A stretch of DNA of 53,825 nt from Ruminococcus flavefaciens (lineage in GTDB: Bacteria > Bacillota > Clostridia > Oscillospirales > Ruminococcaceae), in contig NZ_FRCT01000021.1 in the NCBI RefSeq assembly GCF_900143025.1, forward strand, positions 1 through 53,825. Direction: 5' to 3'. The notes beneath the pieces were generated by a model, which worked only from the letters and a program-made list of their open reading frames with translations, was not told the DNA's origin and ran no database searches. The position numbers and the translations under genes are program-made. Position 1 is the stretch's first letter, and each line of letters opens with the position of its first letter. Positions 17,448-25,617 of this stretch are shown here, one piece after another.

Positions 17448-20186
17448 ATGGGTATTTTTGATTTTACTAAAACTCCTCCCGCGCTGAGCCGTGACTGGAA
17501 GGTATTCCAGCAATTTGTGGGCAATATAGGTGCTTTTACTTATATCGCCAAGGAAAAAGCTGCTTACCTTGATTCGGCTGCATGTCATATGCTTGGCTGC
17601 CCGAGTGAGAAGATAAATGAGTTTGAATTCTTCAATCTCCTTGAAATGATCTCAAAAAATCCTGTTGAAGGACAGAAACATATCTATAAATACACCGACG
17701 GAAATGTGACACGATACATAAAAATGAATATTTACGAAAGCAGTGACGAGTGGCTTGGCTTCGTTCAGGACTTCACCCGCCAGATATCGGAATACAACGA
17801 CAGACAGGCTTTCGTAGAGTATGATCCAATAACAAGGCTTCCTTCTTATCCTTCCTTCTCACAGAAGATAAAGAAGATATTGCCCGATGTTCAGCACGCC
17901 TGTCTTGCTACTATATATATCAACGGCATAGACAAGCTGGGTTCTTACCTTACTGTTGACAATACCAACAGCTGTATAACCTCTGTTGCCGAAGCTCTCA
18001 AAAGCTTTGCAAGCGATATGCTCATAATAGGCTCCAAGTCCAATTATGAGATATGCGTATTCTTCCGCGAGTGCGACAAGATGAGCATATACAATATCCT
18101 GAACAGTATGGACGAGGCTGTGCAGAACTGCATACTCACCGATGATTTCGGCGAGATAATAGATATTTCCGACAAGAGCCATATAAGCCTTTCTATCGGC
18201 TGTGCCTCCTATCCAGAGGAAGCCTCCGATTTCAATATGCTGGTGAACTATTCAGAGTTCGCCCTATTTGAGGCAAGAACTGACAAACGTGCAGTTATCA
18301 ACTGGTTCTCGGAGGAGAATTACGTCCGCGAAAAGGACTCTTACCGCAATGCGCAGACATATTCGCGTATCGTGCAGGAAAATCTCCTCACCTACTACCT
18401 ACAGCCTATCGTTGAAACTCAGACAGGTGAGATAGTCGCCTATGAAGCTCTTATGCGTACTGTCGGCGATATAAAAATGGCTCCAAAGCAGATACTGAAA
18501 ATAGGTGAGGCGCAGAATAATCTCTACGCTATCGAAAAGCTCACCTTCTTCAATACAATGAAGCTTCTCAGCGATAACCAGCAGATATTTGAAAAACGCA
18601 AGCTGTTTATCAACTGTCTGCCAAATCATCTGCTCACAGACGAGGACTTCAACGAGCTTTACCTGACCTACGGCGAGCTCCTTGAAAAAACCGTTATCGA
18701 GATAGTTGAGGAGTCTGCTGCTACCGCTAAGGGCATAGAGACTCTGAAAAAACGCTGCGGATTTGCTCATGCTATGCTTGCCATAGATGACTACGGAACA
18801 GGCTATTCCAATTCCTCAAATCTGCTGCATTACTCCCCTGATTATATCAAGATCGACCGCTCACTCATAAGCGATATCCACAATGATCTCAAAAAGCAGC
18901 AGCTCGTTACCTCTGTAATCGAGTTCTGTCACGAAAATCAGCTCAAATCTCTGGCAGAGGGTGTTGAGACGGTTCAGGAGCTGAAAACAGTCATTCGTCT
19001 CGGCGTTGACCTCATTCAGGGCTATTACACTTCCAAGCCCAAGCCTCTCTTCCTTAACAGCATATCCTCGGATATCAAGGACGAAATCATCAAGACCAAT
19101 CTTGAAAGCCGTCCTGACGGCGTTAAGAAGATATATGCTGCTCAGAACGACACAGAAATCGATCTTCTTAAACTGGCTCTGGAAAAATATACCGATATAC
19201 ACGTTTATCAGAGTAAGCTCACTATCGTGGGCGATCCCGATAAGCCTGTAAAAATGAATATATCCGTTATGGATAATCACAGCTGTGAGCTCACGCTTAA
19301 AAATGTCAATATGATAAGCGGCAACAGCAAGCCTACTATAACCGTTGGCGAGTACGCAAGACTTGTGCTCACTGTTGTCAAGAACAACAAGCTCAGCTAC
19401 TCGGGTATTTACGTGCCTATGGGCTCGCAGTTCGAGCTGAATGGCAAGGGCAACCTTTCTATAGACTGCTATGCTTCTGAGGGCATCGGTATCGGAAACG
19501 ACTACGATCACGGCTACGGCGATATCACTATCGACTTCGGCGGTACTCTCGAAATAATCTCAAACAGCGTTGAGTCCCTTTGTATCGGCGGCGGCTATAA
19601 CGATGACGACTCTGATATAAAGCTGGTTTCGGGCAAGGTAAGACTGTTTATGTATTCGCATAACGGCCTCGGCATCGGAAGCTTCAACGGTGACGCTAAT
19701 ATCGACATCGGTGAGAACTGCTCTCTCGATATGAATATGTCGGGAATCAAGATAGCAGGTATAGGAAGCTGCAAGGGTATCGCAACTATCAGCTCCTCTG
19801 CCGATATAAATATGTCCTGCACCGGTGCTCAGGCTGTGGGAATAGGCGTTCTTGAGGACGGCGAGGGCAGCATCTACATCAAGAATGGAAAGATAAATAT
19901 GAAGATGCGTTCAGGCAAAAACTCATGTATCGGTGCTATCAAGGGCAGCGTCAATACTAAGATAAAGAATGCCGACATCACTATCGACTCCGAAGGCGAT
20001 GAGGTAACAGGTATCGGTGACGCTCTCGGTACAGGCAATGTTACTATCATAGATTCACAGGTATCAATGGTCGTCAACGCTGGAAATCCTAAGGATATAG
20101 GTACTGAAAGCGGCGACGTACAGATACAGAATTCAAATGTAAGCTCGCTTGTCAACAACAAGCGCACTACTTACGCAAATAATTAA
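17448..20186 (+). CDS. EAL-domain protein with C-terminal beta-helix-like GIG repeats
   Basis: A 912-residue soluble protein without signal peptide or membrane segment. A PAS-like region (about 15-130) and a very degenerate GGDEF domain (about 135-295; SNYEI near 198 replaces GGDEF) precede an EAL domain (310-530) that keeps EAL at 333-335, the FINCLPNH asparagine, EIVEES, DDYGTGYS, KIDRSL and AEGVET, so c-di-GMP hydrolysis is likely. From about 605 to the end, roughly eight repeats of about 28 residues each carry a GIG-like turn (near 678, 715, 742, 770, 797, 827, 855, 884), consistent with a right-handed beta-helix. GGAG lies five bases before ATG 17448; the upstream ATG at 17397 falls inside the leader hairpin. 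Confidence 0.85.
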   Translation: MGIFDFTKTPPALSRDWKVFQQFVGNIGAFTYIAKEKAAYLDSAACHMLGCPSEKINEFEFFNLLEMISKNPVEGQKHIYKYTDGNVTRYIKMNIYESSDEWLGFVQDFTRQISEYNDRQAFVEYDPITRLPSYPSFSQKIKKILPDVQHACLATIYINGIDKLGSYLTVDNTNSCITSVAEALKSFASDMLIIGSKSNYEICVFFRECDKMSIYNILNSMDEAVQNCILTDDFGEIIDISDKSHISLSIGCASYPEEASDFNMLVNYSEFALFEARTDKRAVINWFSEENYVREKDSYRNAQTYSRIVQENLLTYYLQPIVETQTGEIVAYEALMRTVGDIKMAPKQILKIGEAQNNLYAIEKLTFFNTMKLLSDNQQIFEKRKLFINCLPNHLLTDEDFNELYLTYGELLEKTVIEIVEESAATAKGIETLKKRCGFAHAMLAIDDYGTGYSNSSNLLHYSPDYIKIDRSLISDIHNDLKKQQLVTSVIEFCHENQLKSLAEGVETVQELKTVIRLGVDLIQGYYTSKPKPLFLNSISSDIKDEIIKTNLESRPDGVKKIYAAQNDTEIDLLKLALEKYTDIHVYQSKLTIVGDPDKPVKMNISVMDNHSCELTLKNVNMISGNSKPTITVGEYARLVLTVVKNNKLSYSGIYVPMGSQFELNGKGNLSIDCYASEGIGIGNDYDHGYGDITIDFGGTLEIISNSVESLCIGGGYNDDDSDIKLVSGKVRLFMYSHNGLGIGSFNGDANIDIGENCSLDMNMSGIKIAGIGSCKGIATISSSADINMSCTGAQAVGIGVLEDGEGSIYIKNGKINMKMRSGKNSCIGAIKGSVNTKIKNADITIDSEGDEVTGIGDALGTGNVTIIDSQVSMVVNAGNPKDIGTESGDVQIQNSNVSSLVNNKRTTYANN

Positions 20187-20194
20187 GTTTTTTT

Positions 20195-20219
20195 GTTCCC
20201 CGCCTTAATGGCGGGGAAA
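20195..20219 (+). terminator. Hairpin after the EAL/beta-helix gene
   Basis: TTCCCCGCC and GGCGGGGAA form a 9-bp stem nine bases after the stop codon. The T run lies before, not after, the stem, so on the plus strand it is a poor intrinsic terminator; it may stabilise the 3' end. Confidence 0.4.
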
Positions 20220-20247
20220 CATATGATAAGAAAGGTAAGAAATAAAT

Positions 20248-21342
20248 ATGAAACTTGGTATGGTTGGTCTGCCTAATGTAGGCAAAAGCACACTTTTCAA
20301 CGCACTTACTAATGCAGGAGCTGAGTCAGCAAACTACCCGTTCTGTACTATCGAAAAGAACGTTGGTATCGTTTCTGTCCCAGATGAAAGACTGGACAAG
20401 CTTGCTGAGATGTATGAGCCTGATAAGTTCACTCCCGCTACACTCGAATTCGTTGATATAGCAGGTCTCGTTAAGGGTGCTTCAAAGGGCGAGGGTCTCG
20501 GAAACAAGTTCCTTGCCGATATCCGTGAGGTAGACGCTATCGTTCACGTTGTAAGATGCTTTGAGGACCCAAATATCATTCACGTTGACGGAAGTATCAA
20601 TCCACTCCGTGATATCGAAACTATAAACTTAGAGCTTATCTTCTCAGATATCGAAATGGTGGATAGACGTATCGACCGCGCTAAGAAGGCTGCTAAGGGC
20701 GATAAGAAATACCTTTCAGAGGCTGAGTTCCTCGAAAGATTAAAGGCTCACCTTGAAAACGGAAAGTCTGCAAGAGGCTTCGATTTCACTGACGAAGAAC
20801 GCGAAATAATCAAGTCTACTCCACTGCTTTCGGCTAAGCCTGTTATCTATGCGGCTAACCTCAGCGAGGAGGACTTCACAAATAATATCGAGACTAACGA
20901 AAATTACAAGGCTGTATGCGCTCTCGCAGCTGAGGAGCACTCTGCTGTACTTCCTATCTGTGCTCAGATTGAGGCTGAGATATCGGATATGGGCGACGAG
21001 GACAAGGCTATGTTCCTCAGTGAGCTTGGTCTTGAGGTATCAGGTCTCAACCGTATCATCAAGGAGGGCTATTCTCTCCTCGGTCTTATTTCCTACCTTA
21101 CAGCAGGCAAGCAGGAGGTACGTGCATGGACTATCACAAAGGGCACTAAGGCTCCTCAGGCAGCCGGTAAGATACACACCGACTTCGAGAAGGGCTTTAT
21201 CCGTGCTGAGGTTATCTCCTATGATGACCTTATGGCTTGCGGAAGCATGGCTGCTGCTAAGGAAAAGGGGCTTGTACGCCTTGAGGGTAAGGAATACGTT
21301 ATGCAGGACGGAGATATAGTTTTGTTCCGTTTCAATGTGTAA
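20248..21342 (+). CDS. ychF: Redox-regulated ATPase/GTPase YchF (OLA1 family)
   Basis: An Obg-related nucleotide-binding protein, 364 residues, that binds the ribosome. The G domain starts at residue 1 with GLPNVGKSTLFNAL, then FVDIAGLVKGASKGEGLGNKF-type switch II; the family's NxxE-like G4 is in the region of YAANLSEED. The C-terminal TGS domain shows RAWTITKGTKAPQAAGKIH and ends with DGDIVLFRFNV, as usual for YchF. Only AAAGG is visible as ribosome site. The stop lies three bases from the next gene. Confidence 0.96.
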   Translation: MKLGMVGLPNVGKSTLFNALTNAGAESANYPFCTIEKNVGIVSVPDERLDKLAEMYEPDKFTPATLEFVDIAGLVKGASKGEGLGNKFLADIREVDAIVHVVRCFEDPNIIHVDGSINPLRDIETINLELIFSDIEMVDRRIDRAKKAAKGDKKYLSEAEFLERLKAHLENGKSARGFDFTDEEREIIKSTPLLSAKPVIYAANLSEEDFTNNIETNENYKAVCALAAEEHSAVLPICAQIEAEISDMGDEDKAMFLSELGLEVSGLNRIIKEGYSLLGLISYLTAGKQEVRAWTITKGTKAPQAAGKIHTDFEKGFIRAEVISYDDLMACGSMAAAKEKGLVRLEGKEYVMQDGDIVLFRFNV

Positions 21343-21345
21343 TAT

Positions 21346-21771
21346 ATGAAAGAACGTATTGAACGCTTAAAATCTATACAGGACGATTGGCAAAGTTCGG
21401 AATTCAATCCGCCTGCAACTGAAACCCAGATAGCTGAATTCGAGGAAAATACGGGAATATCTATCCCGAATTCCTATAAGGATTTTTTAAGGCTCTCAAA
21501 CGGAGCCGAATTGTCGGGTGGAGACTGCCAATTGTACAGCGTCGATATGAACGACAAATTCAGAATAAACTATGATTTTTCAGAAGGCAGCGTTCCTGAA
21601 GAATTGCTGATCCTCGGCTTTTATAATTCACAACATATATGCTTTGACAAAAGATATGAGTCCTTTATTTTCTATGAATATGAAGATTATAATGATATTA
21701 GTGAGGAATGTCTTATGTTTTCGGATTTTTATGAGGTAATGGATTATATTATCGACATTGCTGAAAACTGA
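21346..21771 (+). CDS. SMI1/KNR4 (SUKH) family protein
   Basis: A 141-residue acidic soluble protein. ATETQIAEFEENTGISIP followed by SYKDFLRLSNGAEL is the typical SUKH opening (tip of helix, IP, then the LSNG turn). Members often act as immunity proteins against contact-dependent or secreted nuclease toxins, or as yeast wall-stress regulators. No toxin or secretion gene lies nearby. It begins three bases after ychF with no Shine-Dalgarno, so translation probably depends on ychF. It is richer in A and T than its neighbours, which would fit acquisition by transfer. Confidence 0.8.
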   Translation: MKERIERLKSIQDDWQSSEFNPPATETQIAEFEENTGISIPNSYKDFLRLSNGAELSGGDCQLYSVDMNDKFRINYDFSEGSVPEELLILGFYNSQHICFDKRYESFIFYEYEDYNDISEECLMFSDFYEVMDYIIDIAEN

Positions 21772-21990
21772 ATTATTTTTCAGCCGGCAGAGAAATGCCG
21801 CCTATACATATTTCTTAAAGCTAAAACTCAAACGGCGATGTTCATAAAAGAGCCTTTCTATAATAGGGCTGAAAACACATAAAATTCAATGGAAAACCAT
21901 TGATTATTGAAAAAATAAATTTTCAATTCTACTTTTTGTACACAGCCTTGTGGCTTTTTTCATGCAATGTTACAGCTTGTTTGTAACAGC

Positions 21991-22009
21991 GGGCGGCGAA
22001 ACGCCGCCC
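21991..22009. repeat. GC hairpin repeat, copy 1
   Basis: GGGCGGCG-AAA-CGCCGCCC is a perfect 8-bp stem, followed by CTACAA. It resembles the second hairpin at 22106-22127, which is also followed by CTACAA. Such GC-rich palindromes are common in intergenic DNA of Ruminococcus-like genomes. Confidence 0.6.
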
Positions 22010-22105
22010 CTACAATTTTATTCTTATTTGGCAAATTATACACGTGCGTGGGTCACTCGCCCATTCTTAGTTCTTTGTTCTTAGTTCTATAAACAAAGAA
22101 TTTGC

Positions 22106-22127
22106 GGGACGTCGAGGACGCCGTCCC
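22106..22127. repeat. GC hairpin repeat, copy 2
   Basis: GGGACG pairs with CGTCCC around GTCGAGGACGC-type sequence, ending in CCTACAAA. Between the two hairpins lies a near-tandem TTCTTAGTTCT pair (about 22065-22087). The whole gap 21772-22154 holds no gene. Confidence 0.55.
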
Positions 22128-22154
22128 CTACAAATATAAAATGGAGGTCTTTCA

Positions 22155-23447
22155 ATGAGCTTTTCTCCTAAAGAGATACTGAAATTCGTTGAAGAGAACG
22201 ACGTAAAATTTATAAGACTTACTTTCTGCGATATGTTCGGCAATCTCAAAAATGTGGCTATAATGCCTAATGAACTGCCAAGAGCATTTGAGTACGGCAT
22301 ACCCTTCGATGCTTCATGTATCGCAGAGGGCTGCTCTGATCTGCTTCTTGTGCCCGATATTTCCACACTCTCCGTTCTACCGTGGAGACCTAAATCGGGA
22401 CGAGTTGTCCGTTTCTTCTGCGCTCTCAAAAACATGGACGGAACCGACTACGTTGGCGATATGCGCAGCGAGCTGACAAACTATATCAATCAGCTCCGTC
22501 TGGACGGCTATTCCTGCGAAATGGGTACAAAATGCGAATTCTATCTCTTTGAGCTCGACGAGCGCGGTGAGCCCACTAAAATACCTCACGACAAGGGCGG
22601 ATACCTCGATGTTGCTCCGCTGGATAAGTGCGAAAACGCAAGACGTGAGATATGTCTCTCTCTCGAAGAAATGGGCATGAGTCCAAAAAGCTCATGTCAT
22701 AAGCACGGTCCTGCGCAGAATGAGATTGAGTTCCGCGAAAGTGAGCCTATTACCGCTGCGGATAATATGGTGCACTACAAAACTGTTGTTAAATCCATTG
22801 CCGCTCAGAACGGTCTTTTTGCTTCATTTATGCCTAAGCCTCTCCCTGATGAGCACGGAAGTGCGCTGAGCATTTCCATTAGCCTGAAAAAGGGCGGAGA
22901 AAATATCTTTGATACCCAGAACGGTATGAGCTTTGAGGGAAAATGCTTTATATCGGGAGTTCTCAGTAAAATGCGGGAGATAACCGCTTTTCTAAACAGC
23001 ACTACAAACTCATACAAGCGTTTCGGTATAGGCTATGCTCCCAAATACGTCAACTGGTCCTCCGAAAACTGCGCTCAGCTCATAAGAGTGCCTAAGCCAG
23101 TGGGTATAACTCCGCGTATTGAGATACGCTCCGCAGACGCTTGCTGCAACCCTTATATTACCTTCAAGCTCATTCTTGCGGCAGGTATAGAGGGTATACA
23201 GTCTCAGGACTGCTCTCTCTTTGAAAGTGCTGTACATAACAGTTCAGATAAATCTCTTCTTCAGCAGCTCCCCTCTTCTCTTGATGAAGCTGCTGCTATT
23301 GCTAAGGAAAGCTATTTCGTAAAAAATACACTGTCTAATGAAATTCGCAAAAACATCTTCGCACAGCTTGACAAGCAGATACATGACTACTCCCTCGCTT
23401 CCGACAAGGATAAATTCGAGGAAGAGTCCTATTTCAAGTTCGTGTGA
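22155..23447 (+). CDS. Glutamine synthetase homologue lacking catalytic residues
   Basis: Clearly homologous over its length (430 residues) to type I glutamine synthetase: FCDMFGNLKN, DKGGYLDVAPLD, FMPKPL, NSYKRF, RIEIRSADACCNPY. Set against the B. subtilis enzyme as I know it, key positions differ: GPEPEF is GTKCEF (metal ligand E to K), SHHEV is SCHKH (metal ligand E to K), GSGMHCN is GSALSIS (H to S), GYEAP lacks its catalytic E, NRS is NCA and ASRG is KPVG (substrate arginines lost). Ammonia ligation is therefore unlikely, and a structural or sensory role is inferred. GGAGG lies before the ATG. Eight bases separate it from an ANTAR regulator, with which it should be cotranscribed. Confidence 0.85.
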   Translation: MSFSPKEILKFVEENDVKFIRLTFCDMFGNLKNVAIMPNELPRAFEYGIPFDASCIAEGCSDLLLVPDISTLSVLPWRPKSGRVVRFFCALKNMDGTDYVGDMRSELTNYINQLRLDGYSCEMGTKCEFYLFELDERGEPTKIPHDKGGYLDVAPLDKCENARREICLSLEEMGMSPKSSCHKHGPAQNEIEFRESEPITAADNMVHYKTVVKSIAAQNGLFASFMPKPLPDEHGSALSISISLKKGGENIFDTQNGMSFEGKCFISGVLSKMREITAFLNSTTNSYKRFGIGYAPKYVNWSSENCAQLIRVPKPVGITPRIEIRSADACCNPYITFKLILAAGIEGIQSQDCSLFESAVHNSSDKSLLQQLPSSLDEAAAIAKESYFVKNTLSNEIRKNIFAQLDKQIHDYSLASDKDKFEEESYFKFV

Positions 23448-23455
23448 GGTAAAAT

Positions 23456-24025
23456 ATGGACAGAGCAATTATCGTATCCTCAAACAATGAGATCTCGGAG
23501 CTTTGCGAGCAGCTCCTTCGTATCGAGGGCTGCGGCAGAACTGCTGTTGCTGTCAGCGGCAGCGAAGCACGCAGACTTGTGAAAAATGAAGCCGAACCTG
23601 AGCTGGTTATAATAAATACGCCCCTTCCCGATGAGTTCGGTCAGGAGCTTGCGGAAATGATAGCGGAGTCTACATCCGCAGGAATTATCCTCATATGCGG
23701 CGGCGATGTTTCTGAAGAAATAGCCGACAGAGTATCGGACAGCGGAGTTAATGTGCTTTCAAGACCTGTGGCGCGGGAAGAGCTTCAGCGTACTATCAGG
23801 CTCGTTATCGCTGCAAGAGTCCGCATGGCAGGCGTAAAAAGGGAAAGCTCGGATATTATGAGCCGTATCGAGGAAATGCGCACCATCAACCGCGCCAAGA
23901 CTACGCTTATGAAGTATCTAAAATTCACAGAGCCTCAGGCTCATAAATATATCGAAAAACAGGCTATGAACAACCGTCAGACCCGTCTTGAAACGGCTCA
24001 GAAAATTCTTGCACAGTATGAATAA
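23456..24025 (+). CDS. ANTAR-domain RNA-binding regulator with non-canonical receiver
   Basis: A 189-residue protein. Residues 1-120 fit a receiver fold, but the phospho-acceptor position reads IINTPLPDEFG (N instead of D) and the N-terminal acidic pair is replaced by SSNNE, so phosphorylation is unlikely. Residues about 130-185 match ANTAR: a helical stretch with TTLMKYLKFTEPQAHKYIEK and RQTRLETAQKIL. ANTAR proteins bind paired hairpins in mRNA and prevent termination; clostridial glnA genes are known to be followed by such regulators. Short spacing to the glutamine-synthetase homologue suggests that this protein is its partner. Confidence 0.85.
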   Translation: MDRAIIVSSNNEISELCEQLLRIEGCGRTAVAVSGSEARRLVKNEAEPELVIINTPLPDEFGQELAEMIAESTSAGIILICGGDVSEEIADRVSDSGVNVLSRPVAREELQRTIRLVIAARVRMAGVKRESSDIMSRIEEMRTINRAKTTLMKYLKFTEPQAHKYIEKQAMNNRQTRLETAQKILAQYE

Positions 24026-24033
24026 TATATAGC

Positions 24034-24066
24034 ATTGCCCCCTCGGCTTTCGCCGAGGGGGCAATA
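24034..24066. terminator. Bidirectional terminator between convergent operons
   Basis: ATTGCCCCCTCGGC and GCCGAGGGGGCAAT form a perfect 14-bp stem, with AT-rich flanks on both sides. It separates the plus-strand ANTAR gene from the minus-strand gene ending at 24070. Confidence 0.93.
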
Positions 24067-24069
24067 ATT

Positions 24070-24360
24070 TTATTTATGAGCTCCGAATATAAGTTTCATA
24101 AGCCAGTAATCGTTGTAAGTGCCCTTTATGCCTGTATATATCATGAATGCAAGGAACGCAGCCGAAAAAATGATAGATACGATGCATATGGCTGTGGGTA
24201 TCTTTATAAGATACTTCTCACGAAGTTTCATAGAAACTATTATAACTCCCACAGCAAATATTATGCTTTCCACTGCAAATCCAAAAAATCCAATTCCAAA
24301 TGATACTACTGCAAGCAGTATAAGCAGTATACTAAACCTTTTCTCATTCACCTTAATCAC
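24070..24360 (-). CDS. Small membrane protein in the ECF sigma operon
   Basis: A 96-residue protein with three hydrophobic stretches (about 10-27, 30-44 and 56-77) and a short polar C-terminus. No family recognised. The start is GTG, overlapping the anti-sigma stop by eight bases, so it is the third gene of the operon and is probably translated by coupling. A role as an accessory membrane partner of the anti-sigma factor is an inference from position only. Confidence 0.65.
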   Translation of the reverse strand: MIKVNEKRFSILLILLAVVSFGIGFFGFAVESIIFAVGVIIVSMKLREKYLIKIPTAICIVSIIFSAAFLAFMIYTGIKGTYNDYWLMKLIFGAHK

Positions 24361-25003
24361 GCTCCCACAAAATATACTCTTTATTGTTTATATCATCGTA
24401 ATAAAATACCTTCATCATATCCTTCTTTTCATCAAGGTCGAAGATCTTCATTTCAAAGCTTTTCAGACTTCCTATAGGATTAAACGTAAAATCATCTATT
24501 TTACGCTGTTTGAGAGTAATACCATATCCGTTTTTCTTTTCGCTGTCAAAATCATCGTCTATTCCAAGATGTTTACCGTTTGTATCGCTTAAAGTCAGTA
24601 CGTCTATATCAAATGATGCAGCATACCCTTTTATATCGAGCCATACAGCATTATCATGCTCGCTTACGCTTACATTTTCAAGTATCTTGTACTTCTCCAT
24701 ATCCATTGACTCGTATTCGTTTATAAAATATACAAGTCCGTAAAGCAGAATACCACATACCGCCATAATGCTTATAATACTCACAACTATCTTTTCAATG
24801 CGCAGACGCTTCTTTATACGTTTAAGCACATTTGCGTCCTTCTGAGGGCTTACAACAACATTTTTACCAAGCTTTTCAAGCTCTACTTTACAGTCGGGAC
24901 AGCTCTTTATATGTTCCTCAACTGCTTTTCTGCTCTCCTCACTGCATATATCATCGGCATACAGCGGAAGCAGGTCTTTTATCATATCACAGTTCTTACT
25001 CAT
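24353..25003 (-). CDS. Zinc-finger anti-sigma factor
   Basis: A 216-residue protein with an N-terminal zf-HC2-like domain: C5, H31, C35 and C38 in EEHIKSCPDC. A membrane segment lies at about 70-92, followed by an extracytoplasmic domain of about 120 residues. It should hold the ECF sigma factor at the membrane until an envelope signal arrives. Its ATG overlaps the sigma stop (ATGA), the typical arrangement. Nothing in the outer domain identifies the signal. Confidence 0.87.
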   Translation of the reverse strand: MSKNCDMIKDLLPLYADDICSEESRKAVEEHIKSCPDCKVELEKLGKNVVVSPQKDANVLKRIKKRLRIEKIVVSIISIMAVCGILLYGLVYFINEYESMDMEKYKILENVSVSEHDNAVWLDIKGYAASFDIDVLTLSDTNGKHLGIDDDFDSEKKNGYGITLKQRKIDDFTFNPIGSLKSFEMKIFDLDEKKDMMKVFYYDDINNKEYILWERD

Positions 25004-25488
25004 TTCTGTACCTCCAGTTCTTCTATTATCTTCAGCTTTGCACGGTGGAATGTCACTCGCGCCCAGCTTTCAGTCTTGCCAAAGATATCACCTATTTGTC
25101 GGAAGCTAAGCTCGCCGAATACTCTCAGGGTGAATACCTCCTTATAAGGCTCAACAAGAGTATGAAGCACACGATGTATATTCATCGACTGCTGACCGTT
25201 TTCAAGAAGCTCCTCCATAGTTACGGAAGTATCGGGGACTGTTTCGGGAATCTCCTCGCCCGTATAACGCTTTTGCTTCTTGTTGTGGGTATACAGCAGA
25301 TTTTTGGCAATCTGACACAGCCATACTCTTATATCACAGTCCCCGCGGAAGCTGTCAACCGATTTCATTGCCTTGAAAAAGGTCTCCTGCGTAATATCCT
25401 CCGCAAGATGCTCGTCCGCTGAAAGCGACCGTATATAAAGGAATACATCATGGAAATAGTCTTTGTAGAGCTCTTCGACCTGACCCAT
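25000..25488 (-). CDS. ECF-family RNA polymerase sigma factor
   Basis: A 162-residue group IV sigma factor with region 2 (about 8-75; DEHLAEDITQETFFKAM) and region 4 (about 105-158; LRVFGELSFRQIGDIFGKTESW), joined by a short linker. The ATG at 25488 follows GGCGGTGAG; the in-frame TTG six codons upstream has no better site. First gene of a sigma/anti-sigma/membrane-protein operon. A TGTAAC element at 25538-25533 on this strand could be part of an autoregulated promoter. Confidence 0.9.
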   Translation of the reverse strand: MGQVEELYKDYFHDVFLYIRSLSADEHLAEDITQETFFKAMKSVDSFRGDCDIRVWLCQIAKNLLYTHNKKQKRYTGEEIPETVPDTSVTMEELLENGQQSMNIHRVLHTLVEPYKEVFTLRVFGELSFRQIGDIFGKTESWARVTFHRAKLKIIEELEVQK

Positions 25489-25560
25489 ACTTCTCACCGC
25501 CTTCAACTATAAGACTACGCTTCAGAACTTTCGTTACAGAAAAATTCAAAAATTTCTGAA

Positions 25561-25598
25561 AAAAATAAAAGCTGCGGAAAGATATCTCTATCCGCAGC
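25561..25598 (-). terminator. Terminator after the CD1247-type gene
   Basis: GCTGCGGA and TCCGCAGC form an 8-bp stem with an AT-rich loop; T-rich tracts follow in either direction. It separates the CD1247-type gene from the sigma operon. Confidence 0.85.
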
Positions 25599-25617
25599 CT
25601 GTTTTTTATAAGTATGA

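Noticed and set aside
24832..25422. 196-codon plus-strand frame opposite the ECF sigma operon
   Set aside because: It is antisense to two well-recognised genes, has no ribosome site, and its residues look like a reverse-complement shadow.
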